Shown here: piece after piece, positions 1 to 8,639 of the stretch
How positions within the stretch are numbered: position 1 is the stretch's first letter
How the letters are laid out: every line of letters starts with the position of its first letter
NCBI GenBank assembly: GCA_902580445.1
Contig: CACHKQ010000007.1
Location: 1-37,420, forward strand
From: an uncultured Pelagibacteraceae bacterium
GTDB taxonomy: Bacteria; Pseudomonadota; Alphaproteobacteria; Pelagibacterales; Pelagibacteraceae
Length of the DNA stretch: 37,420 nucleotides
Reading direction: 5' to 3'
Position numbers and translations under genes: made by a program
Notes under the pieces: model-generated
Databases searched by the model: none
Told to the model about the DNA's origin: nothing
The model's input: the letters and a program-made list of their open reading frames with translations, nothing else

Positions 1-2
1 AA

Positions 3-980
3 ATGTTAAATATAAGAAAACTTATTAGTTTATTATTTGCATCTGCTTTCTTTCTATCTTTTTCAACACAATCATTTGCTATTGATAAACTTCACTTCAT
101 AATTGGTGGTGGAGCCGGCGGTGGATGGGATGGAACTGCTAGAGGAACAGGAGAAGCATTAACAAAGTCTGGCATGCTTAAAAGTGCATCTTTCGAGAAT
201 ATGTCAGGTGGTGGTGGAGGAAAAGCTCTATCATTTTTAATTAACACTAAACCTGCTGGAACTGTATTAGTTCAATCAACTCCACTAGTTTTAAGATCAA
301 TTACTAGACACGAAGGTTATGTTAAAGGTAGCGGCGTTCTTTCGTACAAAGATGTTGTGCCAATAGCTGGAGTGATCGGTGACTACGGAGCAATCGCAGT
401 TGCAAAAAATTCACCATTTAAAAATTTCAAAGATGTTGTTGCGGCTTACAAAGCTAATCCAAAATCTGTGAAAATGGCTGGTGGATCTGTTAGAGGAAGT
501 ATGGACCATTTAATTGGAGCACTTGCATTTCAAGAAGCAGGAGCTGATCCAAATAAAGTAGTTTACATACCATATGATGCTGGCGGAAAAGCTTTAGCAG
601 GATTGTTATCTGGAGAAACTCAAATTCTTTCAACTGGTTTGGGAGAAGTTATGGGAGCAAGAGACCAAGTTAGAATTATTGGTATCACAGCACCCAAAAG
701 AGTATCAGACGCACCAGATGTTCCAACATTGAAAGAACAAGGTTTTGATGTTCAGTTTGTAAACTGGAGAGGATTTTTCGGACCTCCTGGCATGAGCAGT
801 TCAGATAAAAAAGAAATTGCTAAAATGCTAGGCGATGTTCAAAAGACTCCTGAATGGGAAGCTGTTAGAAAGAGAAACGCTTGGGTTAATATTTACAATC
901 CAGACAAAAAGTTTGTTAAATTTTTACAAACACAAACTAAAGAAATGACAGCTCTTATGAAAAAATTAGGAGTAATCTAA
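3..980 (+). CDS. tctC: TctC-family periplasmic solute-binding protein of a tripartite tricarboxylate transporter
   Basis: This is the extracytoplasmic binding subunit of a TTT-family importer and would capture a carboxylate in the periplasm for the TctAB membrane part. The 325-residue length is normal for the family. Residues 1-26 form a signal peptide (basic start, hydrophobic core, cleavage after SFA). A glycine-rich stretch at about 34-40 (IIGGGAGGGWDGTAR) and the later GGKALAGLLSGE segment fit the TctC/Bug fold. The gene heads tctC-tctB-tctA, with tctB 25 bases downstream. The start lies two bases inside the window, so its promoter and ribosome-binding site are not visible. The substrate cannot be read from sequence; citrate-like or other carboxylates are the family norm. 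Confidence 0.93.
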   Translation: MLNIRKLISLLFASAFFLSFSTQSFAIDKLHFIIGGGAGGGWDGTARGTGEALTKSGMLKSASFENMSGGGGGKALSFLINTKPAGTVLVQSTPLVLRSITRHEGYVKGSGVLSYKDVVPIAGVIGDYGAIAVAKNSPFKNFKDVVAAYKANPKSVKMAGGSVRGSMDHLIGALAFQEAGADPNKVVYIPYDAGGKALAGLLSGETQILSTGLGEVMGARDQVRIIGITAPKRVSDAPDVPTLKEQGFDVQFVNWRGFFGPPGMSSSDKKEIAKMLGDVQKTPEWEAVRKRNAWVNIYNPDKKFVKFLQTQTKEMTALMKKLGVI

Positions 981-1005
981 TCCATAAGGATTTAAAGGAG
1001 GAGCG

Positions 1006-1476
1006 GTGAAAATAAGTTCGGTCAAAATTATTTCACTGCTCTTCTTTGTTTTATCGGCGTTTTACCTTTATACAGCTAATCAAATACAAGTTTTCGCATT
1101 CGACGTAAACTCACCTTTTAACGCTAAAACCTTTCCAATTTATCTTGGTTATGCAGGCATGTTTTTTGCTGGATTACAAATTCTTCTTCCTGAAAAATCA
1201 GTCGAAAAGGTAAATCACAACGTTCTGGATTATAAAAAAGTAATTTATTTGGTTATTATTATGATTTTTTATGGCCTTACTATATTAAAAGTTGGGTTCT
1301 TTTTATCTACGTCAATTTTCTTGTTACTATCTTATTATTTTTTAGGGGAGAGAAGATGGAAACTAATGCTTATTTTTTCTTTCCCATTTGTAGCTGTATT
1401 TATGTTTTTACTTCATGGAGCCTTAAACATTTATCTTAGAGACCCTTTGTTAAAATATTTAGGGATAATTGGATGA
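1006..1476 (+). CDS. tctB: TctB-family small membrane subunit of the tripartite tricarboxylate transporter
   Basis: This is the small four-helix membrane subunit that partners TctA. The 156 residues contain hydrophobic segments at about 7-24, 45-60, 77-95 and 97-150, the last long enough for more than one helix, matching the TctB layout. The start is GTG, chosen because it lies a few bases after a strong Shine-Dalgarno run (AAAGGAGG at 994-1001) and no better ATG exists. The stop overlaps the tctA start by four bases (ATGA), so the two are probably translationally coupled. Sequence conservation in TctB is low, so the call leans on position between tctC and tctA. Confidence 0.88.
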   Translation: MKISSVKIISLLFFVLSAFYLYTANQIQVFAFDVNSPFNAKTFPIYLGYAGMFFAGLQILLPEKSVEKVNHNVLDYKKVIYLVIIMIFYGLTILKVGFFLSTSIFLLLSYYFLGERRWKLMLIFSFPFVAVFMFLLHGALNIYLRDPLLKYLGIIG

Positions 1477-2969
1477 TTGAAGGTATTTTGATAGGTTTAA
1501 ATACTGCTTTATCATTAAAAAATATTTTAATGGTGGTTATGGGGTGCTTTTTTGGAACAATAATAGGAATGCTCCCAGGTCTAGGACCAATGACTGCAAT
1601 TGCTTTAATGATACCAATCACTTATGGATTTGATCCTGCCACAGGATTGATATTAATGGCAGGGGTTTATTATGGTGCAGTTTTTGGAGGATCTACATCA
1701 TCAATTTTAATAAATGCTCCGGGAATTCCTGGAACAGTGGCAACATCTTTTGATGGATATCCGATGGCGCAACAGGGAAAAGCTGGAAAAGCACTTGCGA
1801 TTGCCGCTTACAGTTCATTTGCTGGAGGAACAATTGCTGCAATTTTTTTATTATTTGCAGCACCCAGTCTATCGAAAATAAGTTTATCTTTTAGATCACC
1901 AGATTATTTTGCACTAATGATACTTGGTTTAACAGCTGTAGCAGCTTTTTCTTCTAAAGGACAATTTCTTAAAGCAATGATGATGGCTGTGTTAGGTTTG
2001 ATGTTAGCATGCGTAGGTCAAGATACACTATCTGATATACCTAGATTTACTTTTAATAATATGAATTTATCTGACGGAATAAGTTTTGTTCTTGTAGTTA
2101 TGGCTACATTTGCAATGAGTGAAGCTTTAACGATTATTTTAAGAGGAACAGACCCAAGTAGTGCCGCTAAAGCCATATCGCTTAAAGAACTTGGATCTAT
2201 AAAACTTGATAAAGATGAGACAAAAAAAACATTAAAAACTATTCCAAGGTCTTCGGTAATTGGTTTTATAGTTGGAGTGCTTCCTGGTGCAGGCTCAACT
2301 ATCGCGTCTTTTTTAGCTTATGGTATGGAAAGAAATTTTGTTAACAAGGAAGAAAAAGAAAAATTTGGTAAAGGTAGTGTTCACGGCTTAGCAGCACCAG
2401 AAACAGCAAATAATGCTGCGTGTTCAGGTTCTTTTGTTCCATTACTAACTCTCGGCATACCCGGGAGTGGAACAACGGCAGTTATGCTTGGTGCTTTATT
2501 AGGCTTTGGTATCCAACCTGGACCAAGACTTTATATGACAAACCCTGAAATATTTTGGTCAGTTATAATGTCAATGTACGTTGGAATGGTTATTCTTCTT
2601 ATACTTAACTTGCCTTTGATACCTTATATTGCACGAATTCTTGCAGTCCCAAGGACATTTTTAATACCAATGATTTTATTTTTCTCTGTAACCGGAATTT
2701 ATTTAATGTCATTTAACACTTTTGATATTTTTTTAATGATAGGTATTGCTGTAGTTGCAACAGGGTTAAGACTTTATAAATTTCCCATGCCACCATTGAT
2801 ATTAGCATTTGTTTTAGGAGGATTGATGGAGGAAAATTTGAGAAGATCACTTTTAATTAGTGATGGATCTTTTAATTTTTTATACGATAGGCCGTTAACA
2901 GCAATAATTTTGGCATTTACAATTTTAATTTTTTCTTGGCAAAGTTATATAAGTTTGAAGTCTAAATAA
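1473..2969 (+). CDS. tctA: TctA-family large membrane subunit of the tripartite tricarboxylate transporter
   Basis: This is the large permease that moves the bound carboxylate across the inner membrane. The 498 residues are typical of TctA. The family signature is in the N-terminal third (GMLPGLGPMTAIALMIPITYG, then YYGAVFGGSTSSILINAPG), and a second glycine/proline-rich repeat follows at about 263-275 (GFIVGVLPGAGST) and near 318-335 (LLTLGIPGSGTTAVMLG), consistent with internal duplication. There are about a dozen hydrophobic segments. The ATG overlaps the tctB stop by four bases. The 3' end overlaps the convergent TerC-like gene by eight bases, leaving no room for a separate terminator. 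Confidence 0.95.
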   Translation: MIEGILIGLNTALSLKNILMVVMGCFFGTIIGMLPGLGPMTAIALMIPITYGFDPATGLILMAGVYYGAVFGGSTSSILINAPGIPGTVATSFDGYPMAQQGKAGKALAIAAYSSFAGGTIAAIFLLFAAPSLSKISLSFRSPDYFALMILGLTAVAAFSSKGQFLKAMMMAVLGLMLACVGQDTLSDIPRFTFNNMNLSDGISFVLVVMATFAMSEALTIILRGTDPSSAAKAISLKELGSIKLDKDETKKTLKTIPRSSVIGFIVGVLPGAGSTIASFLAYGMERNFVNKEEKEKFGKGSVHGLAAPETANNAACSGSFVPLLTLGIPGSGTTAVMLGALLGFGIQPGPRLYMTNPEIFWSVIMSMYVGMVILLILNLPLIPYIARILAVPRTFLIPMILFFSVTGIYLMSFNTFDIFLMIGIAVVATGLRLYKFPMPPLILAFVLGGLMEENLRRSLLISDGSFNFLYDRPLTAIILAFTILIFSWQSYISLKSK

Positions 2970-3600
2970 CCTTCAAAATAAATTCTGGGATTGTTCCTGG
3001 GTAAATTTCATTTGTACCACCCAGAATTAACTGAACAGCCACAAAAAGAATTACCACTAATCCAAGAACACCAACCCATTTATGATTTTTAATATAATTT
3101 GCAAAAAAAGTTGCTACAGTTCCAACTAAAAGAACTGATAATAATAAACCAAAGATTAATAGTCCTGTTTCATTTTTAGCAGCAGCCGCAACTCCTAAAA
3201 CGTTATCAAAACTTAATGTAACATCAGCAACTACTATTGCATAAACTGCCGAAGCAAATGATGGTGGTTTTTTTGGCTTAGGTGTTTGTTGTTTAGAAGT
3301 TTTTAAAGCATCAAAGATTTCTAAATCTTTAATTAACTTTACAATAATCCAAATTAATAATGCACCACCCACAACTTTCAGTATCGGATACTGTAAAAGT
3401 TGAACCGTTATTGCAGCAAAAATTACTCTAAAAAGAAAAGCTCCAAAAACACCAAGAAGTATTATTCTCTTTCTATCCTTAGAGGCAAAAGAAGATGCAA
3501 TTAAACCAATAATAATTGCATTATCTGCAGCCATAACAATATCGATAAAAACTATTTGAAAAAAAATTATTACTTTTGGGAGTAGTATTATGTCAGTCAT
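2962..3600 (-). CDS. TerC/YjbE-type integral membrane protein
   Basis: This is a TerC-superfamily membrane protein; family members have been linked to metal export, chiefly manganese, and to tellurite resistance. The 212 residues contain the paired acidic signatures in membrane helices: FIDIVMAADNAIIIG at about 18-32 and ADVTLSFDNVLGVAA near 125-139, which is the hallmark DN repeat. Seven or so helices are visible, with a basic loop near 95-115 (KTSKQQTPKPKKP). It is transcribed away from dctP and convergent with tctA, overlapping its stop. Substrate is not deducible; manganese is a reasonable guess from characterised relatives. Confidence 0.85.
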   Translation of the reverse strand: MTDIILLPKVIIFFQIVFIDIVMAADNAIIIGLIASSFASKDRKRIILLGVFGAFLFRVIFAAITVQLLQYPILKVVGGALLIWIIVKLIKDLEIFDALKTSKQQTPKPKKPPSFASAVYAIVVADVTLSFDNVLGVAAAAKNETGLLIFGLLLSVLLVGTVATFFANYIKNHKWVGVLGLVVILFVAVQLILGGTNEIYPGTIPEFILKVI

Positions 3601-3684
3601 TTAAAATAGTACTTATATTAGTATATCAGCAAATTTTAAAGTAATATTTAATCAAAATGGGTCTGTTATGCAAAAAAAAAGGTC

Positions 3685-3740
3685 TTGCAATTTACAAAGC
3701 ATGAATGTGAAATACCTCTTTATTAATTATAGGGGGACAT
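3685..3740 (+). promoter_or_regulatory. Probable dctP promoter region and strong ribosome-binding site
   Basis: The space between the divergent TerC-like gene and dctP holds TTGCAA at 3685-3690, a fair -35 match, followed 17-18 bases later by a poor -10 (TGAAAT/GAAATA around 3708-3714). A G-rich Shine-Dalgarno run (AGGGGGA) lies just before the dctP ATG at 3741. The ribosome-binding site is clear; the promoter hexamers are a weak guess. Confidence 0.35.
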
Positions 3741-4712
3741 ATGAAAATAATTAAAAAAATAAGTGTAATACTTACCTCTTTACTTATCAGTATGGGTGCT
3801 GCTCAAGCAGAGACATGGAATATGGCTCTAGCATATGGAGCAGGCAATTTCCATTCAGCAAACGCAACAGAATTTGCAAATGCTGTTACTGAAAAGACAG
3901 GTGGTAAACTTACAATTAAGACTCACCCAGGTGGTTCTTTATTTAAAGGTGGAGCTATTTTAAGAGCTGTACAAACTGGACAAACACAAATCGGTGAAAG
4001 ATTTATGTCTGCTCATGGAAGTTTTGATCCATTGTTAGAAGTAGATTCTATTCCTTTTGTTGCTCAAACTTACGCAGATGCTCAAAAACTTTATAAAGCC
4101 TCTAAGCCAGAATTGGTTAAAGGACTTGATGAAAAAGGACTAGTTTTCCTTTACGCAGTTCCGTGGCCAGCTCAAGGTCTGTACAGTAAAAAAGCAATTA
4201 ACTCTGTAAGCGATCTTAAGGGTCTTAAGTTTAGAGCATATAACTCTGCAACAATTAGAATTGCAGAATTAACTGGTATGAAACCAACTAAACTGGAAGC
4301 TGTTGCGATCAGCCAAGCATTCTCTACTGGAATGGTTGAAAGTATGATCACGTCACCAACAACTGGTAAAAACAGTAAAATTTGGGAAAATGGTGTTAAA
4401 TATTTTTATGATATTGCAGCGTGGTTTCCAAAAAACATGGTTGTTGTAAATAAAAAAGCTTGGAACAAGCTAGACGATGCAACTAAAAAAATAGTTATGA
4501 AACAAGCAGCAGTTGCTGAGAGAAAAGGCTGGAACTTATCTAAACAAGGCAATGTTGCAGATAAAAAAGCTCTAGCAGATGCTGGAATGGTAGTTGGAAA
4601 AGTTAATGCAGCTTTACAAAGTCATTTTGAAAAAACTGGTGCTACTATGGCCAAAGAATGGGCTGGTAGAGCTGGTTCAAGAGGACAAGCTGTTTTATCG
4701 GCTTATAAATAA
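3741..4712 (+). CDS. dctP: TRAP transporter substrate-binding protein, DctP family
   Basis: This is the periplasmic binding subunit of a TRAP importer, presenting an organic-acid-like ligand to DctQM. The 323 residues carry a signal peptide with cleavage after AQA near residue 23. The DctP carboxylate-binding arginine is recognisable as R165 in the segment LKGLKFRAYNSAT. Family landmarks such as GGSLFKGGAILRAVQTGQTQIG (about 65-86) are present. It is followed by a hairpin and dctQ. Ligand class is uncertain; carboxylates, amino-acid derivatives or sulfonates are all known for DctP-type TRAPs. The nearby 5-oxoprolinase genes offer a weak hint. Confidence 0.93.
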   Translation: MKIIKKISVILTSLLISMGAAQAETWNMALAYGAGNFHSANATEFANAVTEKTGGKLTIKTHPGGSLFKGGAILRAVQTGQTQIGERFMSAHGSFDPLLEVDSIPFVAQTYADAQKLYKASKPELVKGLDEKGLVFLYAVPWPAQGLYSKKAINSVSDLKGLKFRAYNSATIRIAELTGMKPTKLEAVAISQAFSTGMVESMITSPTTGKNSKIWENGVKYFYDIAAWFPKNMVVVNKKAWNKLDDATKKIVMKQAAVAERKGWNLSKQGNVADKKALADAGMVVGKVNAALQSHFEKTGATMAKEWAGRAGSRGQAVLSAYK

Positions 4713-4727
4713 ATTTAATTTAGGCAA

Positions 4728-4755
4728 AAAGGCCGTATAATAAGGTACGGCCTTT
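4728..4755 (+). promoter_or_regulatory. Perfect 10-bp hairpin between dctP and dctQ, abutting the dctQ start codon
   Basis: AAAGGCCGTA (4728-4737) and TACGGCCTTT (4746-4755) are exact reverse complements around an 8-base loop, TAATAAGG, and the dctQ ATG follows immediately at 4756. The only Shine-Dalgarno-like bases (AAGG, 4742-4745) sit in the loop. There is no full U-tract, so this is more likely a processing, RNA-stability or partial-attenuation element than a complete terminator. It could favour synthesis of the binding protein over the membrane subunits. Confidence 0.75.
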
Positions 4756-5247
4756 ATGCTTCAAAAATTAGATAAATTTTTAAATTCTTTTTATAAATTC
4801 TCAGGATACCTAGCAGCTATTTTTTTAATCTTAATTTTAGGGACTATTGTTTTAGGAATAACCTCAAGAATTTTTGGTTTTTATATTCGTGGTTTAACTG
4901 AATACTCTGGTTATAGCTTAGCATCAGCATCATTTTTAGCTCTTGCATATACATTCAATGAAAATGCTCACATCCGAATTACTTTATTTTTAGAAAAAGC
5001 TAAAGGTAAATTATTAAAATTTTTGACTTTCTGGTGTTTGGGAGTATCCACATTTTTTTCAGGCTTTTTAGCTTTTTATTTTATTAAGATGTGGATCGTT
5101 TCAATAGAGCTTGCTGAGAGGAGTCAGGGTGCAGACGAAATTTTACTTTGGATACCACAAACTGGTGTAGCTCTAGGCTCTATTATTTTCTTTATCTGCA
5201 TAACACATAACTTTGTAAAAATATTTATTGAAAAATCTAATGACTGA
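4756..5247 (+). CDS. dctQ: TRAP transporter small permease, DctQ family
   Basis: This is the four-helix small membrane subunit of the TRAP transporter. The 163 residues show hydrophobic segments near 17-38, 50-68, 88-112 and 133-153. The family motif around the second helix and its loop is visible (TEYSGYSLASASFLALAYTFNENAHIRI, with the EN-AHIR core typical of DctQ). The ATG is at the base of the intergenic hairpin, and no in-frame upstream alternative is better. The stop overlaps dctM by eight bases (ATGACTGA), suggesting coupled translation. Confidence 0.92.
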   Translation: MLQKLDKFLNSFYKFSGYLAAIFLILILGTIVLGITSRIFGFYIRGLTEYSGYSLASASFLALAYTFNENAHIRITLFLEKAKGKLLKFLTFWCLGVSTFFSGFLAFYFIKMWIVSIELAERSQGADEILLWIPQTGVALGSIIFFICITHNFVKIFIEKSND

Positions 5248-6550
5248 ACTTTATTTAACAATCTTTTTTATCAGCGTTCTTTTATTTTTTCTTGGATCTG
5301 GAATTTGGGTTGGAATAAGTATGATTGGAGTTTCTACAATTGGAATGATCATGTTTACGTCAAGACCAGTCGGAGACGCGATGGCTACGACTATGTGGAG
5401 TATGGCATCCTCCTGGTCTTTAACAGCTCTTCCTCTTTTTGTTTGGATGGGAGAAATTTTATTTAGAACCAGACTTTCAGAAAATTTATTTAGAGGATTA
5501 TCTCCCTGGTTATCAAAATTACCTGGTGGCTTGATACATATTAACATTTTAGGTTGTGCAATATTTGCTGCAATATCTGGATCGTCAGCTGCAACTGTGG
5601 CAACAGTTGGAAAAATGTCTATCCCAGAACTTAGAAAAAGAAATTATCCAGAAAAGTTTTTATTGGGAACTCTAGCTGGATCGGGGACACTGGGTCTTTT
5701 AATTCCCCCATCAATTATTTTAATTATTTATGGAGTTACTGTTGAAGAATCTATCGCAAAACTTTTTATAGCAGGCATTATACCAGGAATTGGTTTAGCT
5801 CTTTTGTTTATGATCTATGTGGTCGGGTGGTCTCTAAAGAATAAAAAGATAATGCCAATAATAAGTGAAGATTTTTCATTTATTGATAAAATAAAACAAT
5901 CTGGCCAGTTATTGCCTGTAATACTTTTAATTTTTGCAGTTATTGGATCTATTTATGCAGGTGTTGCAACAGCAACCGAAGCAGCTTCACTTGGTGTTTT
6001 AGGGGCTTTAGTATTATCTTTTTTTCAGAAAAGTTTAACAAAAGAATCGTTTAGTAAATCATTGTTAGGAGCAACCAAAACATCTTGCATGATTGCTTTT
6101 ATATTGGCTGGATCATCTTTTTTAACGTTAGCAATGGCATTTACAGGGTTACCAAAAAACTTAGCAGTCTTTATAGATACACTTGAGTTATCACCTTACA
6201 TGTTGCTTCTTGTTTTAACAATTTTTTACATAATACTTGGAATGTTTTTGGATGGCATATCGGCAGTTGTTTTAACTATGGCTATAATTGAACCCATGAT
6301 ACGACAAGCTGGGTTCGATATGATTTGGTTTGGAATTTATTTAGTTATCGTAGTCGAAATGGCACAAATTACTCCTCCTGTTGGTTTCAATTTATTTGTG
6401 CTTCAAGGAATGGCAAAAAGGGATATGGGCTTTATAGCTAGAAGTGCCTTTCCATTATTTTTATTAATGATTTTAGCTGTAGTTATAATAATTTCTTTTC
6501 CTCAACTGGCTTTATGGCTGCCTGAGAAAATGATTCAACCACTTAAATGA
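5240..6550 (+). CDS. dctM: TRAP transporter large permease, DctM family
   Basis: This is the ion-coupled large permease of the TRAP system, in the inner membrane. The chosen ATG gives 436 residues; a TTG 12 bases upstream is in frame but unnecessary. The family landmarks are clear: PLFVWMGEILFRT near 65, AISGSSAATVATVGKMSIPEL near 113-133, GTLAGSGTLGLLIPPSIILIIYG near 142-164, YAGVATATEAASLGVLGAL in the middle, and ITPPVGFNLFVLQG near the end. About twelve hydrophobic segments are present. The 3' end overlaps the convergent gene at 6543 by eight bases. Confidence 0.95.
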   Translation: MTELYLTIFFISVLLFFLGSGIWVGISMIGVSTIGMIMFTSRPVGDAMATTMWSMASSWSLTALPLFVWMGEILFRTRLSENLFRGLSPWLSKLPGGLIHINILGCAIFAAISGSSAATVATVGKMSIPELRKRNYPEKFLLGTLAGSGTLGLLIPPSIILIIYGVTVEESIAKLFIAGIIPGIGLALLFMIYVVGWSLKNKKIMPIISEDFSFIDKIKQSGQLLPVILLIFAVIGSIYAGVATATEAASLGVLGALVLSFFQKSLTKESFSKSLLGATKTSCMIAFILAGSSFLTLAMAFTGLPKNLAVFIDTLELSPYMLLLVLTIFYIILGMFLDGISAVVLTMAIIEPMIRQAGFDMIWFGIYLVIVVEMAQITPPVGFNLFVLQGMAKRDMGFIARSAFPLFLLMILAVVIIISFPQLALWLPEKMIQPLK

Positions 6551-6986
6551 ATGGATCGTAAGCCCACTGAAGTATGGCTTGCCTTTGTCTTCTTCTACAA
6601 GATAAATCATTCTTATCACAATTTTTTATAATTGCTTTTACATGTCTTGTAAAATTAAGCCATCTTTGAATTTGAATTTCATCCATTCCTTTTAATCTTC
6701 TTCCATTTGTATACCTGCAGTACCATTGAAACCAACCAAGCGGATCTTCTTTAAAAATCCATCCTTTTTTAATCCATTCTTCCCGAGGCAGTCCTGATTT
6801 AATTTTGAATCTATTTAATTCTACATCAAAATTTTTACTTAGTTTGGCTTTCTTAAACCAAGATTTTGGAAATTCTTCCATTTCTTTATCTTTAAAATAT
6901 GAACCTCCAAAGACACCATGCTCTAGCATTTCTTTTGGGGTTAATTGAGGTTTGAATAATTTATAAATATCTTTTTCTTTTGGCAA
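6543..6986 (-). CDS. Conserved hypothetical protein with GVFGGSYF and WFQWYCRYTNGRR motifs
   Basis: This 147-residue soluble protein has no function that I recognise. It is rich in aromatic and basic residues, with blocks that look strongly conserved: LEHGVFGGSYF (about 21-31), EEFPKSWF (37-44), and DPLGWFQWYCRYTNGRR (about 81-97) followed by an IQRW stretch. I recall the same blocks in unnamed proteins of fungi and algae as well as bacteria, so the family may span domains; that is memory, not a search. There is no signal peptide or membrane helix. It lies two bases downstream of the DoxX gene in the same orientation and is likely cotranscribed with it. Confidence 0.8.
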   Translation of the reverse strand: MPKEKDIYKLFKPQLTPKEMLEHGVFGGSYFKDKEMEEFPKSWFKKAKLSKNFDVELNRFKIKSGLPREEWIKKGWIFKEDPLGWFQWYCRYTNGRRLKGMDEIQIQRWLNFTRHVKAIIKNCDKNDLSCRRRQRQAILQWAYDPFI

Positions 6987-6988
6987 AA

Positions 6989-7375
6989 TTAATTACCTTT
7001 TTTTGATTCTAAATAATAATCAATACTACACATTTGCGGTTTGTTTGAAATGATTATTAATAAACCTCCCATAATTGCAAGATTTTTTAAGAAAGATATC
7101 ATCTGCATATTATTACTAAAATCTGTGTGAAAAATTACTGTTACCGATAAAACAAATAAAAATAGAAGAGAAGCAAAGAATCTAGTTTTAAAACCCGCAA
7201 TCAATATTAAAGGAATCACAAACTCAAATATTAAAGAAGGGTAAAAAAGTATTTCAGGAACTCCATAATCAGACATATATATCATCCCCTCATCAGGAGA
7301 AAAAAACTTCCTAATTGCTTCAACAATAAATAATGAGGAAATAAAAATTCTACCTAGAACTTCAACAATATGCAT
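6989..7375 (-). CDS. DoxX-family small membrane protein
   Basis: This is a 128-residue four-helix inner-membrane protein of the DoxX/DoxD type. The start (GRIFISSLFIVEAIRKF) and the second segment (FEFVIPLILIAGFKTRFFASLLFLFV) match the common DoxX pattern of small redox-linked membrane proteins of uncertain role. It starts directly after the stop of the TPR gene (stop 7376, start 7375) and precedes the conserved hypothetical at 6986, so these genes, read on the minus strand from pxpA, form one tight run. Function beyond family is not inferable. Confidence 0.8.
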   Translation of the reverse strand: MHIVEVLGRIFISSLFIVEAIRKFFSPDEGMIYMSDYGVPEILFYPSLIFEFVIPLILIAGFKTRFFASLLFLFVLSVTVIFHTDFSNNMQMISFLKNLAIMGGLLIIISNKPQMCSIDYYLESKKGN

Positions 7376-7858
7376 TTATTTTTTTTCAATTATTTCTTTT
7401 AATTCTGAATACTCTTCACAATTACAATTTTTAAGAACGGCTAACCGTTCTTTAGCTAGATCCATTCTATTAGTATTAACGTATAATTCACCTAAATATT
7501 CATTAATTCCATTATGATCGGGTTTAATTTTTAAACCTGCTAAATAATATTGTTCTGCCTCTTTTAATTTACCTGTTTTTCTTAAAGTAAAACCAAGATA
7601 ATTAAGAATATCTGGATTGTTTCTATCGGTTTTGTATGCTTGTTCTAATTTTCCTAGGGCCTTAGAATATAATTTAGTAGCCCGATCGACTTTATTTTTT
7701 TCTTCTAAACTTTTAGCTTTTAAAATAAGTTTTTTTGCATCTTTATATTGATCTAAATAATTATCACTACTACTATCACTACTTGCACCATGTGATGTAC
7801 CGACGTATTGCACAAAAATAAATGCAGCAATTAAAATAATAAATATTCTTTTGAACAT
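7376..7858 (-). CDS. Secreted or periplasmic tetratricopeptide-repeat protein
   Basis: The protein has an N-terminal signal peptide (MFKRIFIILIAAFIFVQYVG, cleavage probably near SHG-A). Three or so TPR units follow: a helix pair around 30-65 (ATKLYSKALGKLEQAYK), then NPDILNYLGFTLRKTGKLKEAEQYY and HNGINEYLGELYVNTNRMDLAKERL. It probably acts as a protein-protein scaffold in the periplasm. I take the ATG at 7858, eight bases after pxpA ends, because a signal peptide begins there; the in-frame TTG at 7873 would add five residues ahead of it. The C-terminal segment has two cysteines (NCNCEE), which may bind metal or form a disulfide. Confidence 0.8.
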   Translation of the reverse strand: MFKRIFIILIAAFIFVQYVGTSHGASSDSSSDNYLDQYKDAKKLILKAKSLEEKNKVDRATKLYSKALGKLEQAYKTDRNNPDILNYLGFTLRKTGKLKEAEQYYLAGLKIKPDHNGINEYLGELYVNTNRMDLAKERLAVLKNCNCEEYSELKEIIEKK

Positions 7859-7865
7859 ATTGTAT

Positions 7866-8639
7866 TTAGGCAAATTTTTTTAATTTATCCAAAGGTCTAA
7901 GCGTCACACCACTTCCTATTAGGCCACTTTTAATTGTATTTGCAGTATCAACTGCACTTTTACCATCTCCATGAACACAAATTGAATCAATTTCGCATGG
8001 GATTTGTTTACCTGAAAAACAATTTAATGATTGGGATTTAACCATTTTTATAACATGTTTTTTTGCAATTTCAGGGTCTGTAATTAGAGCGTTCGGTTTT
8101 GATCTTGAAACTAAATTTCCGTCATCTTCATAATTCCTATCTGCGAATATTTCTGCTGCTATTTTCATATTGAGTTTTTTTCCTGCTTTTTCCATTTCAG
8201 AACCAGTTGGAACAAGGAAGATCAAATCTTGATTTGCCTCAATGATGGATTTCGCAATAATATTTGCTAATTCGAAATTTTCACAAGCCATATTATTTAA
8301 AGCTCCGTGTGGTTTTACGTGGGTTACTTTCATAGAGTCTTTTTCAGCAATTTCGTTTAAAATATTAATTTGATCAATTATCAATTTCTTTATCTCTAAA
8401 GGAGGCAGGTTTAATCTTTTTCTTCCAAAATTGTCAGGGTCATTAAAAGACGGATGTGCTCCAATGCTTACTCCATTTTTTTTTGAAACTTCCACAGTCC
8501 TTTTCATTGTAGGTTTATCTCCAGCATGATAACCACACGCAATATTTGCAGAATTAACTATGCCTAATAGCAAAGGGTCATTTTCCGTAGAACAAAACTT
8601 TGAAGTTTCGCCAAGATCACAATTAATATTAATTTCCAT
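7866..8639 (-). CDS. pxpA: 5-oxoprolinase subunit A (LamB/YcsF family)
   Basis: PxpA works with PxpB and PxpC in ATP-dependent hydrolysis of 5-oxoproline (pyroglutamate) to glutamate in the cytoplasm. The 257 residues show the family's N-terminal signature INCDLGE, NSANIACGYHAGD near 29-41, then GVSIGAHPSFNDPDNFGRK and VKPHGALNN. The C-terminal VHGDGKSAVDTA fits as well. It is divergently transcribed from pxpB, with a 37-base AT-rich spacer that presumably holds both promoters. In many bacteria the three genes are in one operon; here the A subunit has been flipped. Confidence 0.92.
   Translation of the reverse strand: MEININCDLGETSKFCSTENDPLLLGIVNSANIACGYHAGDKPTMKRTVEVSKKNGVSIGAHPSFNDPDNFGRKRLNLPPLEIKKLIIDQINILNEIAEKDSMKVTHVKPHGALNNMACENFELANIIAKSIIEANQDLIFLVPTGSEMEKAGKKLNMKIAAEIFADRNYEDDGNLVSRSKPNALITDPEIAKKHVIKMVKSQSLNCFSGKQIPCEIDSICVHGDGKSAVDTANTIKSGLIGSGVTLRPLDKLKKFA

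Noticed and set aside
5251..5547. 98-codon antisense frame in dctM
   Set aside because: It lies wholly inside a conserved TRAP permease gene and shows no domain, signal peptide or ribosome-binding site.
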